Shown piece after piece: positions 1 through 7,744 of a stretch of DNA of 53,771 bases. The position numbers were made by a program, and so were the translations under genes. Source of the DNA: Campylobacterota bacterium (GTDB lineage: Bacteria > Campylobacterota > Campylobacteria > Campylobacterales > Sulfurovaceae); assembly GCA_003252535.1 (NCBI GenBank), contig QKDN01000029.1, positions 1-53,771 on the forward strand. Direction: 5' to 3'. Positions within the stretch are counted from its first letter, which is position 1, and each line of letters opens with the position of its first letter. Under the pieces are notes generated by a model. The model was not told the DNA's origin. It ran no database searches and was given only the letters and a program-made list of their open reading frames with translations.

Positions 1-89
1 GTAGCTGTCAGATCCTCTGAAAAATACTTGATTATCTCTCTAAATTTTGGCTCTGAAATGTGGGCAACTTTTACATACTTGTTTTTCAT
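1..89 (-). CDS. IS1595-family (ISXO2-like) transposase, N-terminal 29 residues
   Basis: This partial gene starts at the ATG complementary to 87-89 and runs off the window. The visible N-terminus begins MKNKYVKVAHISEPKFREII and continues with KYFSEDLTA, which resembles the helix-turn-helix region opening IS1595-family transposases. Family members are usually somewhat over 200 residues, with a DDE-type catalytic domain that is not visible here. A weak purine-rich site (AGGAG) lies further upstream than usual. The matching C-terminus of a second copy lies at 53640-53771. Confidence 0.75.
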   Translation of the reverse strand, partial: MKNKYVKVAHISEPKFREIIKYFSEDLTA

Positions 90-142
90 CGGTATTATCG
101 TACTCCTATGGCACTTTAATACCTCTAAACTAGTCTAGCCCC
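1..142 (-). mobile_element. IS1595-family insertion sequence, partial (one end)
   Basis: The terminal repeat reads inward on the minus strand from 142 as GGGGCTAGACTAGTTTAGAGG. The same end, with one mismatch, is found at 53631 in the opposite orientation. The start of an ISXO2-like transposase lies just inside it. The element continues beyond the left edge of the window. The eight bases outside it (143-150, ttattaat) would be one copy of the target duplication. The family call rests on the transposase N-terminus here and the C-terminus at the other window end. Confidence 0.8.
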
Positions 143-264
143 TTATTAATTTGTTCAGCTATTTTCTGCAATTGCAATGCAGTAGGAGACCAATCTGTGA
201 TTGATAATAGTTTTTCTAGTTCGCTTTTAAATAAAAGTAAATTGTAGCTTTTTGTTATACCCAT
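130..264 (-). pseudogene. Small unknown protein, 3' end cut by IS1595
   Basis: This 44-codon ORF has a strong ribosome binding site (GAGGAA, six bases before the ATG complementary to 262-264). It starts 9 bp after the neighbouring 85-aa gene, so the two form an operon. The IS boundary is at 142, so the last few residues (GLD) and the stop come from the IS terminal repeat; the original gene was longer. The predicted residues (MGITKSYNLLLFKSELEKLL then SITDWSPTALQLQ) match no family I recognise. The region is much more AT-rich than the core genes, suggesting acquired DNA. Confidence 0.55.
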
Positions 265-273
265 AATTGTTCC

Positions 274-531
274 TCATTCTTTTTCTACGGCTAATTTTAA
301 TAATGTTATTAAGTCTGAATTATCAATACCTTTATAAAAATATTTTCCGGTTTTAGGACAATGTTTTTTTACGATGTCTGCTAAATCTACTATAGTAGGT
401 TCAATCCCATTTTCAATTAAAGTATTCACATCTTCTTTAATGCATACTAATTGTTTTTGATTGGGTTCAAGAGGATGTGTACCAAATTTCATTTTAATTG
501 AATGTACAAGTTGATCATCGATCTCATTCAT
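274..531 (-). CDS. Hypothetical protein, 85 aa
   Basis: I do not recognise this protein. It is acidic to neutral, has no membrane segment or signal peptide, and contains two cysteines (CIKED and KKHCPKTGKYFY). It lies directly upstream of the IS-truncated small gene with a 9-bp gap, so the two probably shared a transcript. A weak AGGA lies about nine bases before the ATG. The AT-rich composition contrasts with the genes from 685 onward. A toxin-antitoxin or phage-derived pair is possible, but nothing in the residues proves it. Confidence 0.5.
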   Translation of the reverse strand: MNEIDDQLVHSIKMKFGTHPLEPNQKQLVCIKEDVNTLIENGIEPTIVDLADIVKKHCPKTGKYFYKGIDNSDLITLLKLAVEKE

Positions 532-618
532 TTACAGAATCCTATTATTATTTTCAGAATTTACAGATAATACCATAATTTTTTCTATTTCCAGAATAGT
601 GTAATAGAGTACAACTTC

Positions 619-624
619 TATAAT
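619..624 (+). promoter_or_regulatory. Candidate -10 box upstream of the aldo/keto reductase
   Basis: A perfect TATAAT lies 60 bp before the reductase start in an AT-rich divergent intergenic region. No convincing -35 is visible, which is usual for Campylobacterota sigma-70 promoters. Confidence 0.4.
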
Positions 625-684
625 GTAAAAACCCAATGATCAAAAAATTTAAAACAGTGTATAATCACCCAAAAAGAGTCCGCC

Positions 685-1524
685 ATGCATTATCATATTT
701 ACAATCAAAACATCAGAATCCCCGCTATGATCTACGGTACGGCGTGGAAGAAGGATCGCACTGCCGATCTGGTCGAGGAAGCGGTACTCAGCGGCTTCCG
801 TGGGATCGATACGGCGTGTCAGCCGCGTCACTATCAGGAATATCTCGTAGGTGAGGGAATAGCGCGAGCCTGTGAGAAGGGGATAGCGCGGGAGGAGCTC
901 TATCTCCAGACCAAGTTCACACCCATCGACGGGCAGGATCGCTCCAATATGCCCTACCTCGAGAGCGACCCGCTGGAGGTGCAGATAGCCAAATCCTTCG
1001 AGACTTCCAAACGCAACCTCCGTACAGACTTTATAGACTCCTATATCCTCCACTCCCCTATCTTCCCAGCCTCGGCGCTACTCAAGGGATGGGAGACGAT
1101 GAGCGGCTTTTACCACGACAAGGAAGTGGGCCAGCTCGGGATCAGCAACTGCTACGATCTCGATGTGCTCAAGTATCTCTACGAGAGGGTGGAGGTGAAA
1201 CCATCCGTCGTCCAGAACAGGTTTTATGCCCAGAGCGGATACGACAGGGAGCTGCGGGAGTGGTGCCGTGAGCGCGGGATCGTCTACCAGAGCTTCTGGT
1301 CGCTGACTGCCAATATCCACATCCTCGAAAAACCGATCTTCCTCTCGCTCTCGAGAAAATACGGCAGAAGCATCCCCGTGATCTTCTACCGATTCCTCAG
1401 CCACCTCGGTATCATCCCGCTCAACGGCACTACGACGGTAGAGCATATGAGAGAGGATGTGAAGTTCGACAGTTTCGAGCTGAACGAGGATGAGGTAGCG
1501 GTGATCGAGGGGATGCTCAGGTAG
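685..1524 (+). CDS. Aldo/keto reductase family protein
   Basis: This predicted NAD(P)H-dependent oxidoreductase has the AKR TIM-barrel fold and acts on carbonyl substrates in the cytoplasm. The 279-residue length is normal for the family. The catalytic tetrad is visible: Asp42 (RGIDTA), Tyr50 (RHYQ), Lys77 (LQTKF) and His123 (ILHSP). The barrel strand LGISNCYD and the nicotinamide-stacking region VVQNRFYAQ are also recognisable. The start is the ATG at 685; an earlier ATG at 636 is in another frame. The ribosome binding site is weak. Its 3' end overlaps the convergent methyltransferase gene by 8 bp. The substrate cannot be told from sequence, and a 2,5-diketogluconate-reductase-like label would be a guess. 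Confidence 0.85.
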   Translation: MHYHIYNQNIRIPAMIYGTAWKKDRTADLVEEAVLSGFRGIDTACQPRHYQEYLVGEGIARACEKGIAREELYLQTKFTPIDGQDRSNMPYLESDPLEVQIAKSFETSKRNLRTDFIDSYILHSPIFPASALLKGWETMSGFYHDKEVGQLGISNCYDLDVLKYLYERVEVKPSVVQNRFYAQSGYDRELREWCRERGIVYQSFWSLTANIHILEKPIFLSLSRKYGRSIPVIFYRFLSHLGIIPLNGTTTVEHMREDVKFDSFELNEDEVAVIEGMLR

Positions 1525-1834
1525 TGAAGTCGTAGAGTACTTTCGGAAGGTCGGCTACCTTTCTATTCTTGACGATGATCCCTTCCTCTTCGAGGAGCTG
1601 CTGCTTGATGACGCTCCCCTCTGCGGCTTCGTCGGTGGTGTAGTGGCCTAGCGAGCCGTCGCTTTTGATGACCCGGTGGCAGGGGACGACGATGGGGTTG
1701 GGATTGGTCGCCATCGCCCTGCCGACCGCCCGGTAGGCTTTGGTGCCCAGCGCTTCGGCTATGAGCTTGTAGGTCGTGACCCTGCCGCGGGGGATCTGCC
1801 TGAGGAGTGCGTAGCATCTTTCATTGAAGTTCAT
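1517..1834 (-). CDS. ogt: Methylated-DNA--protein-cysteine methyltransferase (single-domain)
   Basis: This suicide DNA-repair protein moves the alkyl group from O6-alkylguanine to its own cysteine. The acceptor motif PCHRV places the cysteine at residue 52, so it is an active methyltransferase and not an alkyltransferase-like protein, where Trp replaces Cys. The DNA-binding helix-turn-helix with its arginine finger (AYRAVGRAMATNP) precedes it. At 105 residues only the catalytic C-terminal domain is present, with no Ada-type N-terminal domain. The start overlaps the end of mutY by 14 bp, so it is the last gene of the minus-strand operon. Pairing with mutY suggests a small base-repair module. 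Confidence 0.9.
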   Translation of the reverse strand: MNFNERCYALLRQIPRGRVTTYKLIAEALGTKAYRAVGRAMATNPNPIVVPCHRVIKSDGSLGHYTTDEAAEGSVIKQQLLEEEGIIVKNRKVADLPKVLYDFTT

Positions 1835-2783
1835 GGTTCCCCTTCGGAGTGTAGATGAGCCTAAGAGCCTTTTTGGTCAGGGTTGAGAGGGGGTAGTCGT
1901 CCATCTCCCTGCCGTCTGCCCAGATCACTTCATCATCCCCGCTGAGCGTATCGATCTCGTAGAGGTTCACTGTCAGGTGGTATTTGGTATAGGAGTGCCT
2001 GAACGATGCGATCGGTTCGCGGTCGGTCTGCTCGAGCGGCGGGAGGGTCAGCATCCCCTTGTACATCGATCCGGTCGTCCTGACGAGGGCGATCCTCCCT
2101 TTGGACATCATCACGCCGTAGTAGAGCTCTCTCGATTCGTATCCGCTTTTTTTGTTTTCGGTATAGGTTTCCGGGGCGTCGATCCCCATGCAGCTCTGGC
2201 TGAGGGGGCAGAGGGAGCATAGCGGGTTTTTGGGGAGGCAGACCATCGAGCCGATATCCATCAGTGCGAGGTTGTGGTCGCGCGGGCGGGAGGTGTTGAG
2301 GAGCTTGTCGGCATGTTCGAGCAGCGCTTTGGGTGTGCTCTCGGGGAGGGCGAAGTAGCGTTTGAGCACCCTGGCGATATTGGTATCGATCACACTGATG
2401 GGCTGGTTGTGGCCGAAAGCGCAGATCGCCCGGGCAGTGTAGTCGCCGATACCGGGGAGTCCGAGCAGCTCTTTATACCCGGTGGGGAGTCCATCCCCGG
2501 CGAGTCTGGCACATGCGTGGAGATTGCGGGCACGGTTGTAGTAGCCCAGGCCGCTCCACCTGGAGAGCACCTCCTCCTCGGTGGCTTGGGCCAGAGCCCC
2601 GATCGTGGGAAAGTGTTCCAAAAAAAGGGGATAGAAATGCTCTCTGACCCTGCTGACCTGTGTCTGCTGGAGCATGATCTCGCTGAGATAGATATGGTAG
2701 ATATCATCGGTATTGCGCCACGGCAGGTCGTGGCGGCCGTGGCGGTCGTACCACCCGAGTATCGCCTGCCATGTTGTTTGCAT
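1821..2783 (-). CDS. mutY: A/G-specific adenine DNA glycosylase
   Basis: It removes adenine mispaired with 8-oxoguanine in base-excision repair. Catalytic Glu35 lies in SEIMLQQTQV, the helix-hairpin-helix is LPGIGDYTARAI (108-119), and the catalytic Asp is residue 133 in VIDTNIARVL. The iron-sulfur ligands follow the family spacing C-x6-C-x2-C-x5-C at 182, 189, 192 and 198. The C-terminal Nudix-like domain that reads 8-oxoG follows, but the 320-residue protein is shorter than E. coli MutY. It starts 3 bp after ppk2 ends and overlaps the methyltransferase gene downstream. Confidence 0.95.
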   Translation of the reverse strand: MQTTWQAILGWYDRHGRHDLPWRNTDDIYHIYLSEIMLQQTQVSRVREHFYPLFLEHFPTIGALAQATEEEVLSRWSGLGYYNRARNLHACARLAGDGLPTGYKELLGLPGIGDYTARAICAFGHNQPISVIDTNIARVLKRYFALPESTPKALLEHADKLLNTSRPRDHNLALMDIGSMVCLPKNPLCSLCPLSQSCMGIDAPETYTENKKSGYESRELYYGVMMSKGRIALVRTTGSMYKGMLTLPPLEQTDREPIASFRHSYTKYHLTVNLYEIDTLSGDDEVIWADGREMDDYPLSTLTKKALRLIYTPKGNHELQ

Positions 2784-2786
2784 CGA

Positions 2787-3749
2787 TTATTCGGAGAGTT
2801 TGAATTCGTTGTCGACGACGCTGTTGTCGAACTGTTCGATCTTCGCTTCGGCACTCATGACGATGCTTTTGTCTATCTTTAACTTTTTCTTTTTTTCCTT
2901 GTCAGGATAGTCGATATAGCTGAGTATCGACTTGATGCAGTTGATACGGGCTTTTTTCTTGTTGTCTGAGTCGATGACCGTCCAGGGTGCGTGTTCGGTA
3001 TGGGAAGCGAGGAACATCGAGTACTCTGCAACGGTATACTTGTCCCACAGTATCTGCGAATACTTGTCTATGGGAGAGAGCTTGTACTGTTTGAGCGGGT
3101 TGGTGGCACGTTCTTTGAAACGCTTGGCTTCTTCTTCCTTGGAGACGGAGAAGTAGAACTTGATGAGGATGATCCCGGAGTTGACCAGCATCTGCTCGAA
3201 ATGGGGTACTTCGTGGAGAAAGTCCCTGTGTTCTTCATTGGTACAGAAACCGAGCACTGGCTCGACCATCGCCCTGTTGTACCAGCTGCGGTCGAAGAGG
3301 ACCATCTCACCTGCACTTGGGAGATGCTCGACATAGCGCTGGAAGTACCACTGGGTCTTCTCCACGTCAGAGGGTTTGTTGAGGGCTACGACCCTGGCAC
3401 TTCTGGGGTTGAGGTGTTCGGTGACCCGTTTGATCGTCCCACCTTTCCCGGCTGCGTCGCGCCCTTCGAAGATGATGAGCATCTTGAGACCCTGATCCTT
3501 GACGTAGTTCTGGAGCTTGAGGAGCTCTATCTGGAGCTTTTTGAGCTCCTTTTCATAGTCGAGCACCTCCTGTTTGATCCAGACGGGGACACGCTTCTTC
3601 CCTTTTCTTTCGCCGCGCTTTTCCTCTTTGGCCTTTTTCTCATCGAACTCTTTTCTTCCCTCTTCTCTCCGCTCGTCGTGTATCTGCTCTTCTATCTTCG
3701 TACGATCGTCGACGGTCTCATCGTCAAGCATCTTCTCTTTTTTCCCCAT
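2787..3749 (-). CDS. ppk2: Polyphosphate kinase 2
   Basis: This PPK2-family enzyme uses polyphosphate to phosphorylate nucleoside mono- or diphosphates, or runs the reverse reaction. Residues 1-55 are highly charged (rich in K, E, R, D) and probably disordered. The kinase core follows, with Walker A EGRDAAGKGGT (95-105) and the lid/Walker B segment LFDRSWYNR (151-159). A ribosome binding site (AAGGAG) lies before the ATG complementary to 3747-3749. The C-terminus ends with a further charged tail. It lies between the envC-like gene (28 bp upstream) and mutY (3 bp downstream). The class (ADP- or AMP-phosphorylating) cannot be settled by eye, though a single kinase domain suggests class I or III. 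Confidence 0.9.
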   Translation of the reverse strand: MGKKEKMLDDETVDDRTKIEEQIHDERREEGRKEFDEKKAKEEKRGERKGKKRVPVWIKQEVLDYEKELKKLQIELLKLQNYVKDQGLKMLIIFEGRDAAGKGGTIKRVTEHLNPRSARVVALNKPSDVEKTQWYFQRYVEHLPSAGEMVLFDRSWYNRAMVEPVLGFCTNEEHRDFLHEVPHFEQMLVNSGIILIKFYFSVSKEEEAKRFKERATNPLKQYKLSPIDKYSQILWDKYTVAEYSMFLASHTEHAPWTVIDSDNKKKARINCIKSILSYIDYPDKEKKKKLKIDKSIVMSAEAKIEQFDNSVVDNEFKLSE

Positions 3750-3777
3750 CTGCGACTCCTTGCTGTATATGGATTTA

Positions 3778-5088
3778 TTATATACTAATTAACTTGAGAG
3801 GATTGATGTGTTTGGAGTTTTTGGTCGCTTCAAAGATCAGCTTGCTCGTTACTTTCCCTATCACGCTGTTCTTGCGTACCTTTGTCCCCTTGGTGATCCC
3901 CGGAGCAATCTTCGAGAGACCGGCATAGATAGTATGGATGTTGTCATTGTGGGCGATCACGACGACTTTGCCCAGCATACTGCTGTCGCTGGTATAGACT
4001 ACCTTCCCGTTGAGGACGGTGACCACCTTGTCATTGTTCGAAGGGGCTTTGAGGGTGATCGATTCGTTGAATATCTTGATCTTGTAGATCGGGTCGATAT
4101 AGGTACCGAATCCTTTGACCAGCTTCGCACCTGCGATAGGGGAGATCGTTTTGCCTCCGGAGTAGTCTGAAACGGCGTTCTTCGTATACGAGGATTCGAT
4201 ATTGGTCTTGGTGTTGTCCGGCATCGGTTTGGTATTGTAGACGATCTTCTCCCCTTTTTGGATCGCTTCGTCACGTTCGGTATTCAGCTTTCGTCTCTCT
4301 ATCTGTTTGCGTTTCTCTTCGGCAAGGAGCGCCTCCTTCTGTCTCTGGATACGCTTCCTCTCATCATCTACCTCCTGGGCACGGATGATATTGAGCCTGG
4401 CGAGGGTCGAGCGCATCTCATTCTGTTCATCGAGGATATCCTGGAGCTTGTTGCGGTAGATATCTTCATCTTTTTCGAGTTTTGTAAGGAGCTGGTCTTT
4501 TGTCTTGCGTTCGTTGAGATAATTGTTTCTCTGTGTCGCAAGCTTGTCGATGGACTTTTTGAGCCTTCTTCTCTCTTTGACGATCTTTTTCTTCTCTGTT
4601 CTGAAGTTGTCGAGTTTGTTCTTGAGCGCCGTGAGCTCCCTGGTGTTCTGGTCTTTGTAGAGTCTGTAGACTTCCTGCTTGATGATCGTCGAGGGGCTTG
4701 GCTCATGGGTCTGGTTCATTGCGTGCATGACCGAGAACTGCTGGGCGAGGAGATTGATGAACTGTTTGTTGTTCTCTCTGATCTCTTTGTTGAGTATGGA
4801 GAGCTGTTTGTCGTATCCGAGAAGCGTTTTGAGGTATTCCTGGTAGGTCGCTTCGTTCTTTCTGAACTCTTCGCCGAGCACGTTGAGCTTTTCATTGATC
4901 TTGAGGTTGGCTTTCTTGGCTTCGGCGATATCATCGGCCACGCGCATCAGGTGGCGGTTGAGCTCTTTTTGCTTTTTGTTCTGCTGTGCCAGCTTGTTCT
5001 TAGATGTCTCTATCTTCTGTACAGTCGAAGCAGCACTGAGACTGCCTGCGAGCATGAGAAGGAGCAGAGCGTATCTGAAGAGACTCAT
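3778..5088 (-). CDS. EnvC-like murein hydrolase activator with degenerate LytM domain
   Basis: A periplasmic protein, 436 aa. A signal peptide (about residues 1-20, LLLLMLAGSLSAAS) leads into a long coiled coil (about 20-290, with KLN/KEL/ERRRLKK repeats) and a C-terminal LytM (peptidase M23) domain. In FtsEX systems such proteins open the active site of cell-wall amidases at division. The usual zinc-binding HLHFE of active M23 enzymes is replaced by KLIFEA, so the domain should be catalytically inactive, as in E. coli EnvC. Its start overlaps the end of ftsX by 4 bp (ATGA), which supports the functional link with FtsEX. The exact amidase partner is not in this window. Confidence 0.82.
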   Translation of the reverse strand: MSLFRYALLLLMLAGSLSAASTVQKIETSKNKLAQQNKKQKELNRHLMRVADDIAEAKKANLKINEKLNVLGEEFRKNEATYQEYLKTLLGYDKQLSILNKEIRENNKQFINLLAQQFSVMHAMNQTHEPSPSTIIKQEVYRLYKDQNTRELTALKNKLDNFRTEKKKIVKERRRLKKSIDKLATQRNNYLNERKTKDQLLTKLEKDEDIYRNKLQDILDEQNEMRSTLARLNIIRAQEVDDERKRIQRQKEALLAEEKRKQIERRKLNTERDEAIQKGEKIVYNTKPMPDNTKTNIESSYTKNAVSDYSGGKTISPIAGAKLVKGFGTYIDPIYKIKIFNESITLKAPSNNDKVVTVLNGKVVYTSDSSMLGKVVVIAHNDNIHTIYAGLSKIAPGITKGTKVRKNSVIGKVTSKLIFEATKNSKHINPLKLISI

Positions 5089-5900
5089 TGGCTGCTCTCC
5101 CTGGTGCTGAAGACGACGATATAGACAGAAACAATGACGATCATCAGTGATGTCATAAGAAGGATGAAAAAGTCGAAAGGTCTGAAGAGAAGGTCCTGCA
5201 TCTGCTTGAGGATCTCAAGGTGGCTCTCTTCGGCCCATTTGTGCTTGAGCATCACGAAGATGGTCGTCGTGAGGATCGTAGAGATCACGGCATCGATCGT
5301 CGCGACCTTGAAGAGGACACCGCTGCGGAGCATAAGGGGAGCACCGAATATCTCCATTACCTGCATCCTCTCCCTGTGGGCATAGTTCCACACTTCCATC
5401 TGCTTGACGACGAGGAAGAGGCTCACGAGCGACATGAAGATCACGAACGCCTTGAGGGCGAACTTGATAAAGCTGAAAAGGGTATAGCTCGCGCTGTAGC
5501 TGTTGCCGAAGGTCTCCACCTTTTTGATACGCTCATCAGTTTCGAGGGAGGTCTTGATACTGTCGAGCACTGATGTATGGAGATAGGTATCGAACTTGAT
5601 ATTATAGAAATAGGGGAGTGCCTGGAGTATCTTTTCGCTGCTGCTTTTGCTGATCCCCTGTGAAATCTCCTGTGCGAGTTCATCCTTGGTGACAGGAGTG
5701 CTTTTGCTGATGTGAGGGTTGAGCTTCTGGAACTCGGCGAGGTTCAGCTCCTTGTCGGCGACGATGAACATCGAGTACCCTTCTCTGAGCCCCTCTTCGT
5801 AGCTGCTCGTGGTGCGGTCGAAGACGAGGAAGAACTCGATCCCGAGGAGGATCGCCATCATGGGGAAGATAAAGGTGAGGTGGTCTTTAATGAACTTCAT
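5085..5900 (-). CDS. ftsX: Cell division protein FtsX
   Basis: This is the membrane subunit of the FtsEX complex, which signals across the inner membrane to control peptidoglycan hydrolysis. The 271-residue protein has four hydrophobic segments: one near the N-terminus (LTFIFPMMAILLGIEFFLVF), one around 155-175, and two near the C-terminus ending in MTSLMIVIVSVYIVVF. A periplasmic loop of about 110 residues lies between the first and second. The start overlaps ftsE by 14 bp and the end overlaps the envC-like gene by 4 bp, so translation of all three is coupled. Confidence 0.9.
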   Translation of the reverse strand: MKFIKDHLTFIFPMMAILLGIEFFLVFDRTTSSYEEGLREGYSMFIVADKELNLAEFQKLNPHISKSTPVTKDELAQEISQGISKSSSEKILQALPYFYNIKFDTYLHTSVLDSIKTSLETDERIKKVETFGNSYSASYTLFSFIKFALKAFVIFMSLVSLFLVVKQMEVWNYAHRERMQVMEIFGAPLMLRSGVLFKVATIDAVISTILTTTIFVMLKHKWAEESHLEILKQMQDLLFRPFDFFILLMTSLMIVIVSVYIVVFSTRESSQ

Positions 5901-6561
5901 AGACGCCCTTGTTCTCGATGATAAAGTGTCTGTAAGGTATGCTGAATACCGACGGGATGCGGTGTGTCACGACGAGCACGGTGGTCTTGAGCTGGCCGCA
6001 GGCGTTTTCCATGAGGTCCCAGATGACGTTCGACGAGTACTCATCGAGGTTCCCCGTAGGTTCGTCTGCCAGCATCAGGAAAGGGTTCTTGCTCATCGCC
6101 CTTGCCACGCCCACACGCTGCTGTTCACCACCGCTCAGCTCGAGGGGGTAGGCGCCGTATTTGTCAGAGAGCTTGACGTGCTTGAGGAGTCTTTTGGCCT
6201 GGGTTTCCTGGACATCCATCGAGTAGCCGGCGATGATGAGGGGGAGGACGACGTTCTTGGCGACCGTCCATTCGTTGATGAGCTTGTAGTCCTGGAAGAC
6301 GATCCCGAGATGGGTGCGGAGCTCCTGGAGCTTGTTACTGTTGATCGTGCGCATATCGAGGCCGCCCACGACCAGCTTGCCCGCTGTCGGTTTGATCTGG
6401 CCGTAGAGAGATTTGAGGAGTGTGGATTTGCCGCTGCCGCTGGGGCCCGTGATGAACACGAACTCCCCCTGCTTGACGGAGAAGGCAGCATCTTTGATGA
6501 TCTCCGTATCGCCGTACGAGAGGGTCAGGTGCGAAGCGTTGATGACGATATTGTTAGCCAT
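5887..6561 (-). CDS. ftsE: Cell division ATP-binding protein FtsE
   Basis: The ABC-type ATPase of FtsEX. All nucleotide-binding motifs are intact: Walker [10 protein letters not shown] (39-47), Q-loop Gln90, signature LSGGEQQRV (142-150), Walker B FLMLADEP (161-168) and the switch His in VVTHR. Its 224 residues fit the family. It overlaps ftsX by 14 bp and trmB by 8 bp. It is the only intact ABC ATPase in the window, which matters for the degenerate one in the mla operon. Confidence 0.95.
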   Translation of the reverse strand: MANNIVINASHLTLSYGDTEIIKDAAFSVKQGEFVFITGPSGSGKSTLLKSLYGQIKPTAGKLVVGGLDMRTINSNKLQELRTHLGIVFQDYKLINEWTVAKNVVLPLIIAGYSMDVQETQAKRLLKHVKLSDKYGAYPLELSGGEQQRVGVARAMSKNPFLMLADEPTGNLDEYSSNVIWDLMENACGQLKTTVLVVTHRIPSVFSIPYRHFIIENKGVYEVH

Positions 6562-7735
6562 TGAGATACTCCATTATCTTGAGGTGTGCCTGATAGTTGA
6601 CCCTTGTCTTGACCGGAGCCGAGACCAGGTATCTGCATGAACTCTCCTCTACGAGGATATATTTGTGTTCAGGCCTGTCAAAACTGCCGAACGCGCACTT
6701 GATAAGATAGGCTCTTTTGTCGATCTCGTAGAGTCTTTCGAAATGAACAAAATAATCTTCGCTTATGATCGTTTCGGTCGGTAATTTTGCTCCAATATCA
6801 TTATTATATCCAATATTATTAAATATAAAGTCAATATCGAGTCTTTTTTCATCGGAATTCTCCTGAGACAGGAGATGGACTTCGTAGATATCTTTCTCCT
6901 GCTTTCTCCATCTCGCCTCATATTTGCTGACGACTTCCAGGTCTTTGTTCTTCTCAACGGTGGTACTTGCTTTCGGCAGTCCCATGAAGGTCTCCATCGA
7001 GTACCAGAAATACTTGTCGCTGTCGGTGCGGAGCTCGAGGTTGCCACCCTCTCTGAGGGCACGCAGCGCCTCCTCGGTGAAAGCAGGGGAGATGACGCGG
7101 CGGTGGGGTTTCTTGTCCCACGGGACAGGGAAGTGGACGAATATCTGCGTGCAGGAGTTCGACGGCATCATCTCGAGCAGCAGTCTCGCGTCGTAGTTGA
7201 CCACCCAGATATTCCTGAGACACTGGCGCGCGATCTGCCCCAGCACCTGCTGTGCCGAAGGGGTGTGGATCTCTATACCTATATAGAGGGTGTCGGGGTT
7301 GGATTTCGCCTGGTAGAGGAGGTGTCTGCCGCTCCCGAAGCCAACCTCCACAGAGACCCTGTCGAAGCCGAAATCATCGAATGTGATATCCTCGAAATCC
7401 CTGATCTTCCTGAGGTATTCCGATGTAGGGGCCATTTTGGCATTGTTCGAATGGATATTGGAGTGGATGACGGCGAAGCCGCAGTCCTTCGCTACCGTGT
7501 CGATCGCCTCCTTGACCAGAGAGACCCGCAGCGGTCTGGTGACTTTGTCGTATTTGAGCATATGGGTGTTTGGCTCTTCTTTGAGGACGAGGAGGAACTC
7601 TTCATCCTTGTATTCGACACCGAGGAGGTATTCGTTGCGGTTGCGCGAGTCGGCGATGAAGGTGACGATCGGGCTCTGGGCCGGGATTTTTGCGATAGCT
7701 TCTCTGGTGAGTTTTTCGATTTTGATATGTGGCAT
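6554..7735 (-). CDS. trmB: tRNA (guanine-N7-)-methyltransferase, long Campylobacterota type
   Basis: It makes 7-methylguanosine at position 46 of tRNA. The SAM-binding motif is VSVEVGFGSGRHLL, followed by YIGIEIHTPSAQQVL and the catalytic strand FVHFPVPWDKKPHRR. At 393 residues it is much longer than E. coli TrmB (about 240). The extra N-terminal (about 1-130) and C-terminal (about 290-393) extensions are, as I recall, usual for this phylum. A GAGAG site precedes the ATG at 7735. It follows the pseudouridine synthase gene by 9 bp and overlaps ftsE by 8 bp. Confidence 0.92.
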   Translation of the reverse strand: MPHIKIEKLTREAIAKIPAQSPIVTFIADSRNRNEYLLGVEYKDEEFLLVLKEEPNTHMLKYDKVTRPLRVSLVKEAIDTVAKDCGFAVIHSNIHSNNAKMAPTSEYLRKIRDFEDITFDDFGFDRVSVEVGFGSGRHLLYQAKSNPDTLYIGIEIHTPSAQQVLGQIARQCLRNIWVVNYDARLLLEMMPSNSCTQIFVHFPVPWDKKPHRRVISPAFTEEALRALREGGNLELRTDSDKYFWYSMETFMGLPKASTTVEKNKDLEVVSKYEARWRKQEKDIYEVHLLSQENSDEKRLDIDFIFNNIGYNNDIGAKLPTETIISEDYFVHFERLYEIDKRAYLIKCAFGSFDRPEHKYILVEESSCRYLVSAPVKTRVNYQAHLKIMEYLNG

Positions 7736-7744
7736 GGTGACTCT

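Noticed and set aside
636-854. 72-codon ORF before the aldo/keto reductase
   Set aside because: Overlaps the reductase in another frame and has no recognisable domain or good ribosome binding site.
2274-2882. Long plus-strand ORF over mutY/ppk2
   Set aside because: Antisense shadow of two genes with strong motifs; its residues show no family.
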